DNA from: Campylobacter rectus
Lineage (GTDB): Bacteria; Campylobacterota; Campylobacteria; Campylobacterales; Campylobacteraceae
Assembly: GCF_004803795.1 (NCBI RefSeq)
Contig: NZ_CP012543.1
Span: 2,356,001 to 2,420,000, forward strand
Direction: 5' to 3'
DNA: 64,000 nucleotides
Shown here: piece by piece, positions 8,826 through 17,103 of the stretch
How positions within the stretch are numbered: position 1 is the first letter of the stretch
Layout of the letters: every line of letters begins with the position of its first letter
Position numbers and translations under genes: made by a program
The notes under the pieces: model-generated
What the model was told of the DNA's origin: nothing
Databases searched by the model: none
Seen by the model: the letters and a program-made list of their open reading frames with translations, nothing else

Positions 8826-9885
8826 TATCTACTTCCTCCTTCTTTAACTTTCTTGATACAGCACTCTTAGATTCCCCTTTTAGTTTTTCTATTTCTCTCA
8901 CAGTAAATCCTTCTTCGTGAAGCTGATTGATACCCTTTTGATCTAAGTTCCCTATCAAGCTATTATATAATCTTTTCAAATAATCATACTCTGAACCAAC
9001 ATCACTAAACGCAAGTGATGTTTTTATAATATTTTTTAACTCTCCAGGATAAGGTAATTTCGGAGCTGTCTTTAATATTTTTTTAAATAATCTGGTATCC
9101 TTTGATGTTCCTTTAAAATTCTTGATAAACGAAGAAAAATAATACTCAGCAACTTCTATTAAATCTTCATCACTATACCTATTGAAATTAATAACCGCAT
9201 CAAATCTCCTAATTAATGCTTTATCAAAATTTGAATATAGATTAGTTGTTGCAATAAGCACTATTTCTTTATTAAGATCTGTTAATCTATCTAATTCTCT
9301 TAAAATTGTAGATGTTACTCTTCCCATTTCTCTAATATCATTAGAATTAATTCTATCCAGAGCGATAACATCAATCTCATCAAATAAAACTACTATCTTA
9401 TTCGCATTTGGAATCATATTTATTTCTTTAAAGACTTTTATGATGTTTTTATTAGTCTGCCCCAACTTGCTATCTATCAAATTTTCAAAATCCACTCTAA
9501 AAAGAGATCTATCTAACAGTCTTGCGACATTTTTCGCTGCTTCTGTTTTTCCACTTCCCGGTAAACCCTCAAATAAAAATTTATTAATCCCAACATTATG
9601 GTTTACGGCATTAATAATACCTTTTATGTCTTCTGTTATTTCAAGTGGTAAATTTAACGCCTCTAAGTTTCTTGTTTCCACTTGTTTTAAAAATTCGCTT
9701 TCAAAGTCGCTACTCTGTGGCGAATATAAATTTGATTCAGATATTAACCCCATAATATATTCAGATAATTGATAATCACCAATGCTATCAAAATACCTTG
9801 CTATTGCTATGGCCTCATTTCTAAAGGAATTTTCGTTCCTTTCCACATGGTATTTTATTAAATTCAAAACATTTTGTTTTTTCAT
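8818..9885 (-). CDS. AAA+ ATPase (IetA-like), 355 aa
   Basis: Walker A is GLPGSGKT (about 108-115), Walker B is IVVLFDEID (about 164-172), sensor 1 is IATTN, and RRFD carries the likely arginine finger. The C-terminus ends in a short HTH-like segment (FTVREIEKLKGESKSAVSR), which may bind DNA or a partner. The ATG has a perfect AGGAGG ribosome site 8 nt upstream, stronger than most in this genome and more like Firmicutes. It is the first gene of a leftward run: ATPase, subtilase, NUDIX-TM, CD-NTase. It is not a TRIP13-type CBASS ATPase by context, since no HORMA gene is present. IetA role is inferred from pairing with the subtilase. Confidence 0.8.
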   Translation of the reverse strand: MKKQNVLNLIKYHVERNENSFRNEAIAIARYFDSIGDYQLSEYIMGLISESNLYSPQSSDFESEFLKQVETRNLEALNLPLEITEDIKGIINAVNHNVGINKFLFEGLPGSGKTEAAKNVARLLDRSLFRVDFENLIDSKLGQTNKNIIKVFKEINMIPNANKIVVLFDEIDVIALDRINSNDIREMGRVTSTILRELDRLTDLNKEIVLIATTNLYSNFDKALIRRFDAVINFNRYSDEDLIEVAEYYFSSFIKNFKGTSKDTRLFKKILKTAPKLPYPGELKNIIKTSLAFSDVGSEYDYLKRLYNSLIGNLDQKGINQLHEEGFTVREIEKLKGESKSAVSRKLKKEEVDSE

Positions 9886-9912
9886 ATTGCCATACCTCCT
9901 ATTTTCTTTGTC

Positions 9913-9954
9913 ATTATATCATAAATCGGGACATATTTCTATACTTATGGGACA
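9913..9954 (-). promoter_or_regulatory. Promoter of the IetAS-CBASS operon with paired GGGACA boxes
   Basis: TATAAT (9918-9913, minus strand) lies about 28 nt upstream of the ATPase ATG. Two direct repeats of GGGACA followed by A/T-rich bases (starting at 9928 and 9949, plus strand) are spaced 21 bp, about two helical turns, over the -35 region. This looks like an operator for a repressor; no regulator gene is adjacent. No clear -35 hexamer is present. Confidence 0.45.
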
Positions 9955-10012
9955 AATATTTTAATTCTTAGCTTCTATAACAAATAACATTTTAACAATT
10001 CTTCATAAATTG

Positions 10013-10635
10013 CTAAAAAAGAGCTGGTGCAGTCCAAAGACCACACCGACATACATTTATCTCTCCATTTCTTTTTGGTTTTTCTTTACTCTCTTTCGGC
10101 TTTTGCTTATCTTCCACTTGATATTTCTTGATAGCTCCAAGGACGGATTCTTTCTTTTCTTCCTGTCCTTTCATCTGTTCTTTTGACTTTAGCAGCTTTG
10201 AAGAAAGTATCCTTAATTGCTATGTTCTCTGCCGTTATCATCAATAGAGGTTCTAAGCTGTCCGAATAACTTTACGAAATCTCCCTGTTTAAAATCCTTT
10301 AGAATATCACTCTTTTCGCCGTAGGCGGAGCAATTATGATATACCTTATTTTCCTCATCATCTTTGGATACAACGGAAAAATTCACCACCTTAAAGGCTT
10401 CTCCGTTCTTGTTTTCTCTTTCAATGACATCGACCTTGCCTACAATATTCCCGACAATATTGACAAGGTTATCTTTTTCCTCTTTAAAATAGGGCAGGTC
10501 TTTTATCTGTCCCTGTTCCCTTAAATCCTCAATCATGTAATCGAAATCTTCATGAAGCAGATTGATGGTGTCATTTGCCATATAAGCATCATATAGCTTA
10601 TCCAAGACACTTTCGTCGTTAATCCCTTTTTCCAT
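10013..10635 (-). pseudogene. SSB-like (OB-fold) gene remnant from a Firmicutes-type conjugative element
   Basis: The frame 10635-10213 encodes an acidic N-terminus then an OB-fold SSB-like region (VNIVGNIVGKVDVIERENKN, FSVVSKDDEENKVYHNCSAYG, FVKLFGQLRTSIDDNGREHSN). A stop follows at once. One lost base near 10216 restores a natural continuation (RILSSKLLKSKEQMKGQEEK, ESVLGAIKKYQVEDKQKPKE) ending at 10013. The sequence style resembles accessory proteins of clostridial integrative elements. There is no ribosome site before the ATG, and a stop lies just upstream in frame, so the true start was probably lost. It sits just upstream of the IetA promoter and may mark how the defence genes arrived. 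Confidence 0.55.
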
Positions 10636-10663
10636 ACTGATAACCGACTAACTGCTCCGAGCT

Positions 10664-10685
10664 CTTACGGAGATATGTCCGTAAG
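10664..10685. repeat. 8-bp-stem hairpin
   Basis: CTTACGGA and TCCGTAAG are separated by 6 nt and followed on the plus strand by an A/T-rich run. It could be a weak terminator or the tail of the mobile-element remnant beside it. Confidence 0.35.
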
Positions 10686-10690
10686 TTTAA

Positions 10691-10738
10691 ATATTTATTA
10701 AAAACAGCCGAATTAAATAGGCTGTTTTTAATAAATAT
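10691..10738. terminator. Perfect 19-bp inverted repeat, probable bidirectional terminator
   Basis: The arms at 10691-10709 and 10720-10738 are perfectly complementary with a 10-nt loop. The GC-rich base (ACAGCC/GGCTGT) is flanked by A runs on one side and T runs on the other, so it can form an intrinsic terminator on either strand. It separates the WG-repeat operon from the SSB remnant and the IetAS-CBASS operon. Confidence 0.6.
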
Positions 10739-11075
10739 ACTCGGATAAAGCGTGGGTCAAGGGAGTGGCAAACTCTCCTTGCGAGCCTCTCGTGAGACCA
10801 AAACGGTAACGTTTTGTGGCCACGTAGAGTATACTCGCCCTATTAGCAAAAACGAGAACAAGCTAACATAAGAATACAAGGAATTTTTACAAAAAAGGAA
10901 CATATAAACCAGCTACTCAAAGATATAAACTTGATAGAACTTATCAAATATCATAATCAATAAATTGATCTGGCGGCTTAGAAATGACACTAAAATCACA
11001 CAAATGAAGCTTATAAAGATAATAAATAATATTATAATATTTAATAAATACTTATAGCTACTCCATTTAAAAAAT
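10739..11075. other. Gene-free stretch with a small inverted repeat
   Basis: No supported gene. A short hairpin (CAAAACG / CGTTTTG around 10800-10815) and a GAGTATACTC palindrome near 10837 lie in a block less AT-rich than its surroundings. It may be more mobile-element debris, possibly of a transfer origin, but nothing here proves that. Confidence 0.35.
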
Positions 11076-12765
11076 TTACTTAAAGTCGCCGTTGCTATCT
11101 ATAAAAAACTCCTTCTCCGCCATCTTTATTAAAAACGTATTTTCATTCATTCTTTGCACTACTTCAAATTCGCCGTAGAGTTTATTTTTTATGAGAACGT
11201 TATAGTTTGCGTCCAAAAGCCCAAATTTATCATCGCTTTTTGACAGCAAGAAGACATTGCCTGATTTATCTGAAACTTCTTTTATGACTTCTATTTGATT
11301 ATTGTCTTCGTCAAACACTATAAAATTTCCTTTAGTGTTGATGACAACCCATTGACCGTCTTTCATGACTTCAGTCAAGCCCTTTTTGAAGTCATGAGCA
11401 TAACCAAACTTGCACTCTATAACCCACTCGCCTTTGATGTTTATGTATCCCCATTTGCCGTCTTTTTTAACTGCAGCCAAGCCTTCGATAAAATACCCAA
11501 CCTCATCAAATTCACACTCTATAATCTGCTCGCCTTTGGTGTTTATGTATCCGTATTTACCGTCTTTTTTTACTATAGCTAAGTCTTCAGTAAAGCTATA
11601 GGCTTCATCAAATTTAAACTCTATGACCTGCTCGCCTTTGGTGTTTATGTATCCGTATTTACCGTCTTTTTTTACTACAGCTAAGTCTTCAGTAAAGCTA
11701 TAGGCTTCATCAAATTTGCCCGATATTTCTATCCGATTTCCATTCTCGTCATTAACTACAAAATTTCCTTTGGTGTTGATTGTAAAATAACTATAACTAT
11801 AGTTATTTTTAACTGTGGCTAAGCCTTCTTTGAAGCTGTAGGCATAGTCAAATTTACACTCTATGACCTGCTCGCCTTTGGTGTTTATGTATCCGTATTT
11901 ACCGTCTTTTTTTACTACAGCTAAGTCTTCAGTAAAGCTATAGGCATTATCAAATTTAAACTCTATGACCTGCTCGCCTTTGGTGTTTATGTATCCGTAT
12001 TTACCGTCTTTTTTTACTACAGCTAAGTCTTCAGTAAAGCTATAGGCTTCATCAAATTTGCCCGATATTTCTATCCGATTTCCATTCTCGTCATTAACTA
12101 CAAAATTTCCTTTGGTGTTTATGTATCCGTATTTGCCGTCTTTTTTAACTGTAGCCAAGCCTCCACTAAAACCCCCCAACCGAATCAAATTTACACTCTA
12201 TGACCTGCTCGCCTTTGGTGTTTATGTATCCGTATTTACCGTCTTTTTTTACTACAGCTAAGTCTTCAGTAAAGCTATAGGCTTCATCAAATTTGCCCGA
12301 TATTTCTATCCGATTTCCATTCTCGTCATTAACTACAAAATTTCCTTTGATGTTTATGTATCCGTATTTACTATCTTTTTTAACTCTGGCTAAGCCTTCG
12401 CTAAAACTACGAACCAAATCAAATTTACACTCTATAATCTGCTCGCCTTTGGTGTTTATGTATCCGTATTTACCGTCTTTTTTTACTACAGCTAAGTCTT
12501 CAGTAAAGCTATAGGCTTCATCAAATTTGCACTCTATAACCTGCTCGCCTTTGGCGTTTACGTATCCGTATTTGTCATCTATCTCATTTACAAATAACTT
12601 CTCATTCGGCTTATTTACATTGTCCGCCTTAACGGTATCCGTTTTTTTAATCGTAGAATTATTTGTTTTACTAGCGATTGGACTTCTGGCGGCTTTTACA
12701 ACGATTACTTTTGCGGGCCTTTTTTCTTCTTGTACTCCAAATAGCGATTTTAAAAAATCAAGCAT
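11076..12765 (-). pseudogene. WG-repeat protein (about 12 repeats), frameshifted at a G6 run
   Basis: Two frames (12765-12166 and 12188-11076) together encode about 562 aa. After a short N-terminus (MLDFLKSLFGVQEEKRP) come about 12 copies of the WG/KWG repeat (KKDGKYGYINTKGEQVIE type). At 12172-12177 a run of six G on the coding strand is one base too long; with five, the frame reads straight through VGGFSGGLATVKKDGKYG. WG repeats form beta-rich solenoid-like scaffolds of uncertain function. The gene begins 21 nt after the PLD-like gene, so it is likely its co-transcribed partner. Repeats are almost identical at the DNA level, so copy number may vary by recombination. Assembly error or slippage at G6 could both explain the frameshift. 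Confidence 0.75.
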
Positions 12766-12786
12766 ATATTATCCTTTTTTAGTATT

Positions 12787-13698
12787 TTACATTGTTATCT
12801 CATAGACTAAGTCAAACGAGGGATTATTTTTATCAAACGGAGACGTTATATCGTTTAGCTCATTGTATTGTTTTAGTCCAAATTCACTCGTACTTCTATC
12901 GTTTACGTCCAGTCCTGCTCCTACGACTAGCCCAATCTGATTTGTCACCAGATACCTCTCATGCATCTTTATGCCCCCTTGCTTTTCCTTCCATACATAT
13001 ATGGTTAAAGTGTGTCCGTAGTTAGAGCGTATATGGCGGCAAATACTTCGCCATTTATCTAACCTCTTTTCCCAAGGATTATAATTGTCTATCTGAAATT
13101 TGCAATGTATTATTATACTTCCTTTAGTTTTATTATTTCTACGCTCGCCGAAGTTTTTAGCGATTATTTCCAAAGTTCTTTTATATCTATAGACATCCGG
13201 ATAAAAGTAGGGGTCTATTATCGTGAGCTTTTTAGCATATGATACTACGTTTTCTAGCTCTTTTTCCGATTTTAGTCTAGCTATAGATCCGCCATAGCCG
13301 TACTTGTCGCCTATATCTACATTTTCTAGATCGTCTAATACAAAGGTGCGGTCGGTTTTTTTGCAAGAAAAGATAGAATTTATACTTCTAATGCTGTTTA
13401 TGCTATCGGCGATTTTAAGCCAATCATCTTCGGTTTGCGGCTCTGCTCCGCTTTTGGGCTGAAATTCTATCCTTTCTCTGTCCTTAAGATATTCTATCAG
13501 TTTTAGTAGCTGATCCTTATGCTTGGCGCAAGAAGATATATTTGATAAAACGCATTTAATCCAGTCCCTATTTTCCAAAGACAGGACAAAGCCGCTTCTG
13601 CTTATATTTTCCAAGAGTGATTTAAGATTGTAAAAATTACTTACGGACATATTACTTCCTAAAAATACCTCCGGAGTTAAGAATATCTCTTTTAGCAT
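12787..13698 (-). CDS. PLD-like (HKD-variant) protein, 303 aa, partner of the upstream ATPase
   Basis: The C-terminal half carries a phospholipase-D-like fold signature: LTIIDPYFYPD (about 154-164), a later basic stretch, and KMHERYLVTNQIGLVVGAGL (about 245-265). The motif is His-Glu-Arg rather than the classical H-x-K, similar to MIT_C-type PLD relatives, so enzymatic activity is uncertain. The N-terminal part (1-130) is not recognised. It starts 2 nt after the stop of the AAA ATPase gene, so the two are almost certainly translated together. An ATPase with a nuclease- or lipase-like partner in a defence-rich island suggests an anti-phage module, but this is inference. No lesion is seen. Confidence 0.6.
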   Translation of the reverse strand: MLKEIFLTPEVFLGSNMSVSNFYNLKSLLENISRSGFVLSLENRDWIKCVLSNISSCAKHKDQLLKLIEYLKDRERIEFQPKSGAEPQTEDDWLKIADSINSIRSINSIFSCKKTDRTFVLDDLENVDIGDKYGYGGSIARLKSEKELENVVSYAKKLTIIDPYFYPDVYRYKRTLEIIAKNFGERRNNKTKGSIIIHCKFQIDNYNPWEKRLDKWRSICRHIRSNYGHTLTIYVWKEKQGGIKMHERYLVTNQIGLVVGAGLDVNDRSTSEFGLKQYNELNDITSPFDKNNPSFDLVYEITM

Positions 13699-13700
13699 TT

Positions 13701-15388
13701 TTACTCGAACCTCTCTTTGTATCCCTCTTCAAAAAAGCCATTAGGCCAAGCATCAAGTAAGACTCCATCCTCGTCGAGCCCAAGCTCTTTGATGTATGTC
13801 TTCTTGCCGTTGTTGTCGACATAAAGCAAACATATATCGTCAGGAGTTATGTACAGTTCATCGTTTTTATTTATTTTACCTTCGCTAGAGTACCTTAACC
13901 TTCTCATAATACGAAGCAGTATATGCTCACTGTGCGTTTCTATAAAAAAATTATTTTTGTTATTGTTTTTAGACCGTATAAACTCATCCGCCATCTCACA
14001 CTGAACAGCAGGGTGTAGATGTAGTTCGGGTTGTTCTATAAAGATACTGCTGTTATCAAGGGCCATACAACTAGCCAGTATCGGCAAAGACTGGGATATC
14101 CCAAGCCCCATATCCCTAGGGCTCACAAACACCCCTGTTCTTAAATCCAAAAATTTTAGCTCTTGAATATCCGGCTCTACTAATTCCTTTACATTTTTAG
14201 GATCGTCGACTTTATAAAATTTTTCTACTTCTATCTTGTAGGTTGATTTTAGCTTTTTGTCGTCCGATAGCCATACGTTAAGTTTTTCTCTTGAGTCTTT
14301 ATCAAGTAGAATCTTTTGCCATATCTCTTTACTGGAATGCACCTTGTCGTAGCTTACCGTGTCGCTAAATTTATCAAAGACAAGGTCTTTTCTCTCGGGA
14401 TAAAATCTAAGCGGAGAGAAATATTGTATAGCTTCCTTGTATCTATAGTTGTTAAGTCCTTGGAATATACAAAGAGCTACATTTCCAAGCAAAGCGCCGA
14501 TACCTTTACTTTTATCAAATTCGGTTAAGATATCGTGTATGTTTTTGTGTTTTATTTGTTCTCCATACCATGCATACATACCTTCTCCATTTTTACCGCA
14601 TATACAGCCTTTATCGTCCATAATTGTTTCGCTAACATCTTCATCGTTTTCATTATAATCTGTGATATCTTTTACTGTTTTTATAAAGGGATGCTCTTTA
14701 TCAAACTCCATCATAAAAAAATCAATAGAAAATGCCATATTCATATTCTTAAAAATCGCAAAATCATCTAATGGTGTATTTCGATTATAAAAAGGTCGTA
14801 TTCTTGCATATTCTTTAGAATTAATCAATATAAATATATCTTGTTTAAAGAAGTCTTGATGTAGCCCTGATCTGACTTTTATTTCTATTTTTTTTATACC
14901 ATAGTTATTCTTAACTATGCCTCTTAGTTCGTCTATATCTAGGTTAGCGTCTATGCTTATGTCTTTATGTTCTCGCATAAATCGCTCCAACCCGCCTTTT
15001 TCGCATATAAGCCGAAATAAATATTTTGGATCTAGGTTTTTTGAGCCTTTCTCGTACCGCACCTGAAAGCGCTCAAGACACTTGGAGTATAAAAGATATC
15101 TTATGGACTCTTGATCCGCAAAATCATAAGTATAGGTTATTACTCTATCTGTATCGTGTTTATGGATAAAGTTGTCAAGTCCACCTAAGTCTAACTCATC
15201 CCCGGCAAAATTTGACTTTTTAAGATTTATATCTCCGCCGCCTAAAGATATTCTCTATATAGCATGGCATGCAAAAAGCTTGATTTTCCAGAGCTGTTGG
15301 GACCATATACTAAAGTTATCGGCTTATCTGAAAATTTCAGCAAATTTTCTCCAAATGCCTTAAAGTTATTAAATCCCACTTTTACCAT
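13701..15388 (-). pseudogene. AAA ATPase (DUF3696/OLD-like ABC-type), frameshifted near its N-terminus
   Basis: The start is ATG 15388 (MVKVGFNNFKAFGE). Walker A is GPNSSGKSS (about 33-41). The frame ends in TAG around 15246, while the next frame continues without a gap from about 15260 (RISLGGGDINLKKSNFAGDE, GGLDNFIHKHDTDR) through to 13701, so one base has been lost near 15250-15265. Later motifs are the ABC-type signature region, SIFIEQPELHLHPAVQ (Walker B) and FFIETHSEH (D/H loop), then a DUF3696-like tail (DEDGVLLDAWPNGFFEEGY). Repaired length is about 560 aa. The downstream frame could only restart at a GTG (15062) and would lack Walker A, so this copy is probably inactive unless the lesion is a sequencing error. 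Confidence 0.75.
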
Positions 15389-15421
15389 TTTAGCCCCTCG
15401 ATGTATTTTTTGTTTACCGTG

Positions 15422-15427
15422 ATTATA
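15422..15427 (-). promoter_or_regulatory. -10 box for the ATPase-PLD-WG operon
   Basis: TATAAT on the minus strand lies 33 nt upstream of the ATG at 15388, within a longer TATAGTATAAT run. No clear -35, as is usual in Campylobacter. The stretch 15428-15628 contains no supported gene. Confidence 0.45.
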
Positions 15428-15628
15428 CTATAGTTTGTTTTTGGCGCTCTTAAATATTGCTAGAATTAAGCGTTATACTTTGCAACGCCTGAGTACCATA
15501 GACATAATTACAAAAATAGTATTCAGGCGACCTGTCAAAGCAAAACCTCTAATGATAAAATGGGCCAATATAGGATGCTCTAGAATATTAAATAAATCCG
15601 AGAGAAAGAAATTTGAAAAATAAAAAAG

Positions 15629-16472
15629 GCTCAATTAAACTTAAGCGGATTCTCTCTTATCAATTTTAACAGTTTCTGATATAAGTTTTCCTGTGTAGTT
15701 TTAGTATTATATCTAAATTCACACTCTTTAAGATGAAGTAAGAAATTCCCTTTCTTAATGCCTTTAAATTTAGATAATCTATGTTTAGCATATCCCCGTC
15801 TGCTTGCAGTAGCAAGACGAAGTCGCAGCTAAAAAGTTTTCTATGCCGTTTATGTGATTTTTACCATTAGCGAATTCATTTTTGGAGTGTTTTACTCTGT
15901 AGTGTGCTTTAGCTCCGTAATCTACTAATCCATCATAAGCTTTCCAACAATCAGAATAGATAGTAGAACTATCAAGCTCGCTAAACTCCGATAATATCGG
16001 TATCAGTTCATTAGCAGAGCAGTTTTTAACTATCTGGGTATAGACCTTACCGTCTCTTTTAAGCATACCGAATACCGGAGTTTTATTTGCTGCACCTCTA
16101 CCTCTTTTTCCTCTTACTCTTTTAGATCCGAAGTAACTTTCATCAATCTCAAAGCGAAGCTTCTAGGCGAGCTTGCGAGCTGGAAATCTCACCGCTAAAT
16201 TTACTTATCTTTTCACACTCTTTAGACATTAGAATTCTTATTTCTCTAAATATTTTACATAGCGTTACTTCTGAAATTTTAGTTAAATTTGATATCTTTG
16301 ATGCTTCTATGTCTTCTGTAAAGTACTTGAGAATTTCTCTAAATTTCTTCTCTGAAATTCGGGAACGGACTATATATTTGTTTTTTAACTTCGCTACGCT
16401 CGTTACTTTTCAAGAACATAGTTCTCATCGTAACTTACTGCCCCTTTGTATGAGCTTAAGTTAAAGAGAGCC
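15629..16472 (-). mobile_element. IS1595-type element, copy 3 (844 bp, defective)
   Basis: An 8-bp target duplication ATAAAAAA lies at 15621-15628 and 16473-16480. The ends match copy 1. The transposase runs leftward: the HTH region (about 16380-16205) is nearly identical to copy 2. The DDE core lies at 16140-15840, and the C-terminus (RLSKFKGIKKGNFLLHLK) at 15790-15690. Three short structured inserts break it: one at the 5' end (around 16385-16430, core CGTAGCGAAGTT), the same 35-nt insert as in copy 2 (16150-16190, beside the first catalytic Asp), and one after ENF (15798-15832, core GCTACTGCAAGCAGA). It lies 85 nt from tRNA-Leu, at the right border of the island. Confidence 0.85.
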
Positions 16473-16557
16473 ATAAAAAATAAGAAGTTTGGGTTACCCG
16501 TCGGATTACCTTTTGAAATCTTAAGTCTTGAAATATCGTATTTTAGGGAGTTTTGGA

Positions 16558-16642
16558 TGGTGCGGATGAAAGGACTTGAACCTTCACGCCGTGAGGCACC
16601 AGATCCTAAGTCTGGCGTGTCTGCCAATTTCACCACATCCGC
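16558..16642 (-). tRNA. tRNA-Leu (anticodon TAA)
   Basis: An 85-nt tRNA with encoded CCA, acceptor GCGGATG/CATCCGC, long variable arm and anticodon loop ACTTAAGAT-type with TAA. It is the last gene of a leftward five-tRNA cluster and borders the island. Confidence 0.9.
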
Positions 16643-16657
16643 ACAACAATAATAAAG

Positions 16658-16734
16658 TGGTACGCCCATCAGGATTCGAACCTGAGGCCTACGGCTTAGA
16701 AGGCCGTTGCTCTATCCAGCTGAGCTATGAGCGC
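16658..16734 (-). tRNA. tRNA-Arg (anticodon TCT)
   Basis: A 77-nt tRNA with encoded CCA. The anticodon stem CGGCC/GGCCG region carries CTTCTAA, and the T loop GGTTCGAATCC is standard. Confidence 0.9.
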
Positions 16735-16746
16735 ATAAAAACAAAG

Positions 16747-16823
16747 TGGCGCGCCCGATAGGAGTCGAACCCATAACCTACAGATCCGAAGTCTGTCGCT
16801 CTATCCAATTGAGCTACGAGCGC
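16747..16823 (-). tRNA. tRNA-Arg (anticodon TCG)
   Basis: A 77-nt tRNA with encoded CCA. Anticodon stem CAGAC/GTCTG around CTTCGGA; discriminator G73, T loop GGTTCGACTCC. Confidence 0.88.
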
Positions 16824-16828
16824 CCAAG

Positions 16829-16906
16829 TGGGGTGAGTGATGGGAATCGAACCCACGACCCTCAGGACCACAATCTGATGCTCTAACCGACTGAGCTACA
16901 CTCACC
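16829..16906 (-). tRNA. tRNA-His (anticodon GTG)
   Basis: Anticodon loop TTGTGGT in a CAGA stem, encoded CCA, and the hallmark extra G(-1) opposite C73. Confidence 0.9.
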
Positions 16907-16917
16907 ATCTAACAAAA

Positions 16918-16995
16918 TGGTCGGGGTGAAAGGATTCGAACCTTCGGCCCTCTGGTCCCAAACCAGATGCGCTAACCAGCCTGCGCTACACCCCG
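16918..16995 (-). tRNA. tRNA-Pro (anticodon TGG)
   Basis: Acceptor CGGGGTG/CACCCCG with encoded ACCA, anticodon stem CTGGT/ACCAG around TTTGGGA. First gene of the cluster. Confidence 0.9.
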
Positions 16996-17103
16996 AGGCA
17001 TTGCGAGTTTAGCCTACTTATTGAAAAGGGGCATTGTAGCCAAAAAAATACGCTATGTCAAGAAAAATAAGCTTAAATTTGAAAATCGCCGCAAATTTTT
17101 GTT

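Noticed and set aside
9886-10012. Type III CBASS (HORMA/TRIP13) assignment for the AAA ATPase
   Set aside because: No HORMA-like gene is present and the ATPase is paired with a subtilase, as in IetAS.
11295-12514. Plus-strand frames opposite the WG-repeat gene
   Set aside because: Repeating mirror frames of the WG repeats; no start signals.
11560-12560. CRISPR array
   Set aside because: The regular repeats here are coding WG repeats without unique spacers; no cas genes and no other array were seen in the window.
15435-15623. 62-codon plus-strand frame between the ATPase operon and IS copy 3
   Set aside because: It overlaps the likely ATPase promoter, has no clear ribosome site and no recognisable domain.
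16403-16669. Protein frames across the tRNA-Leu region
   Set aside because: They are read through tRNA and IS end sequence; the tRNA is unambiguous.
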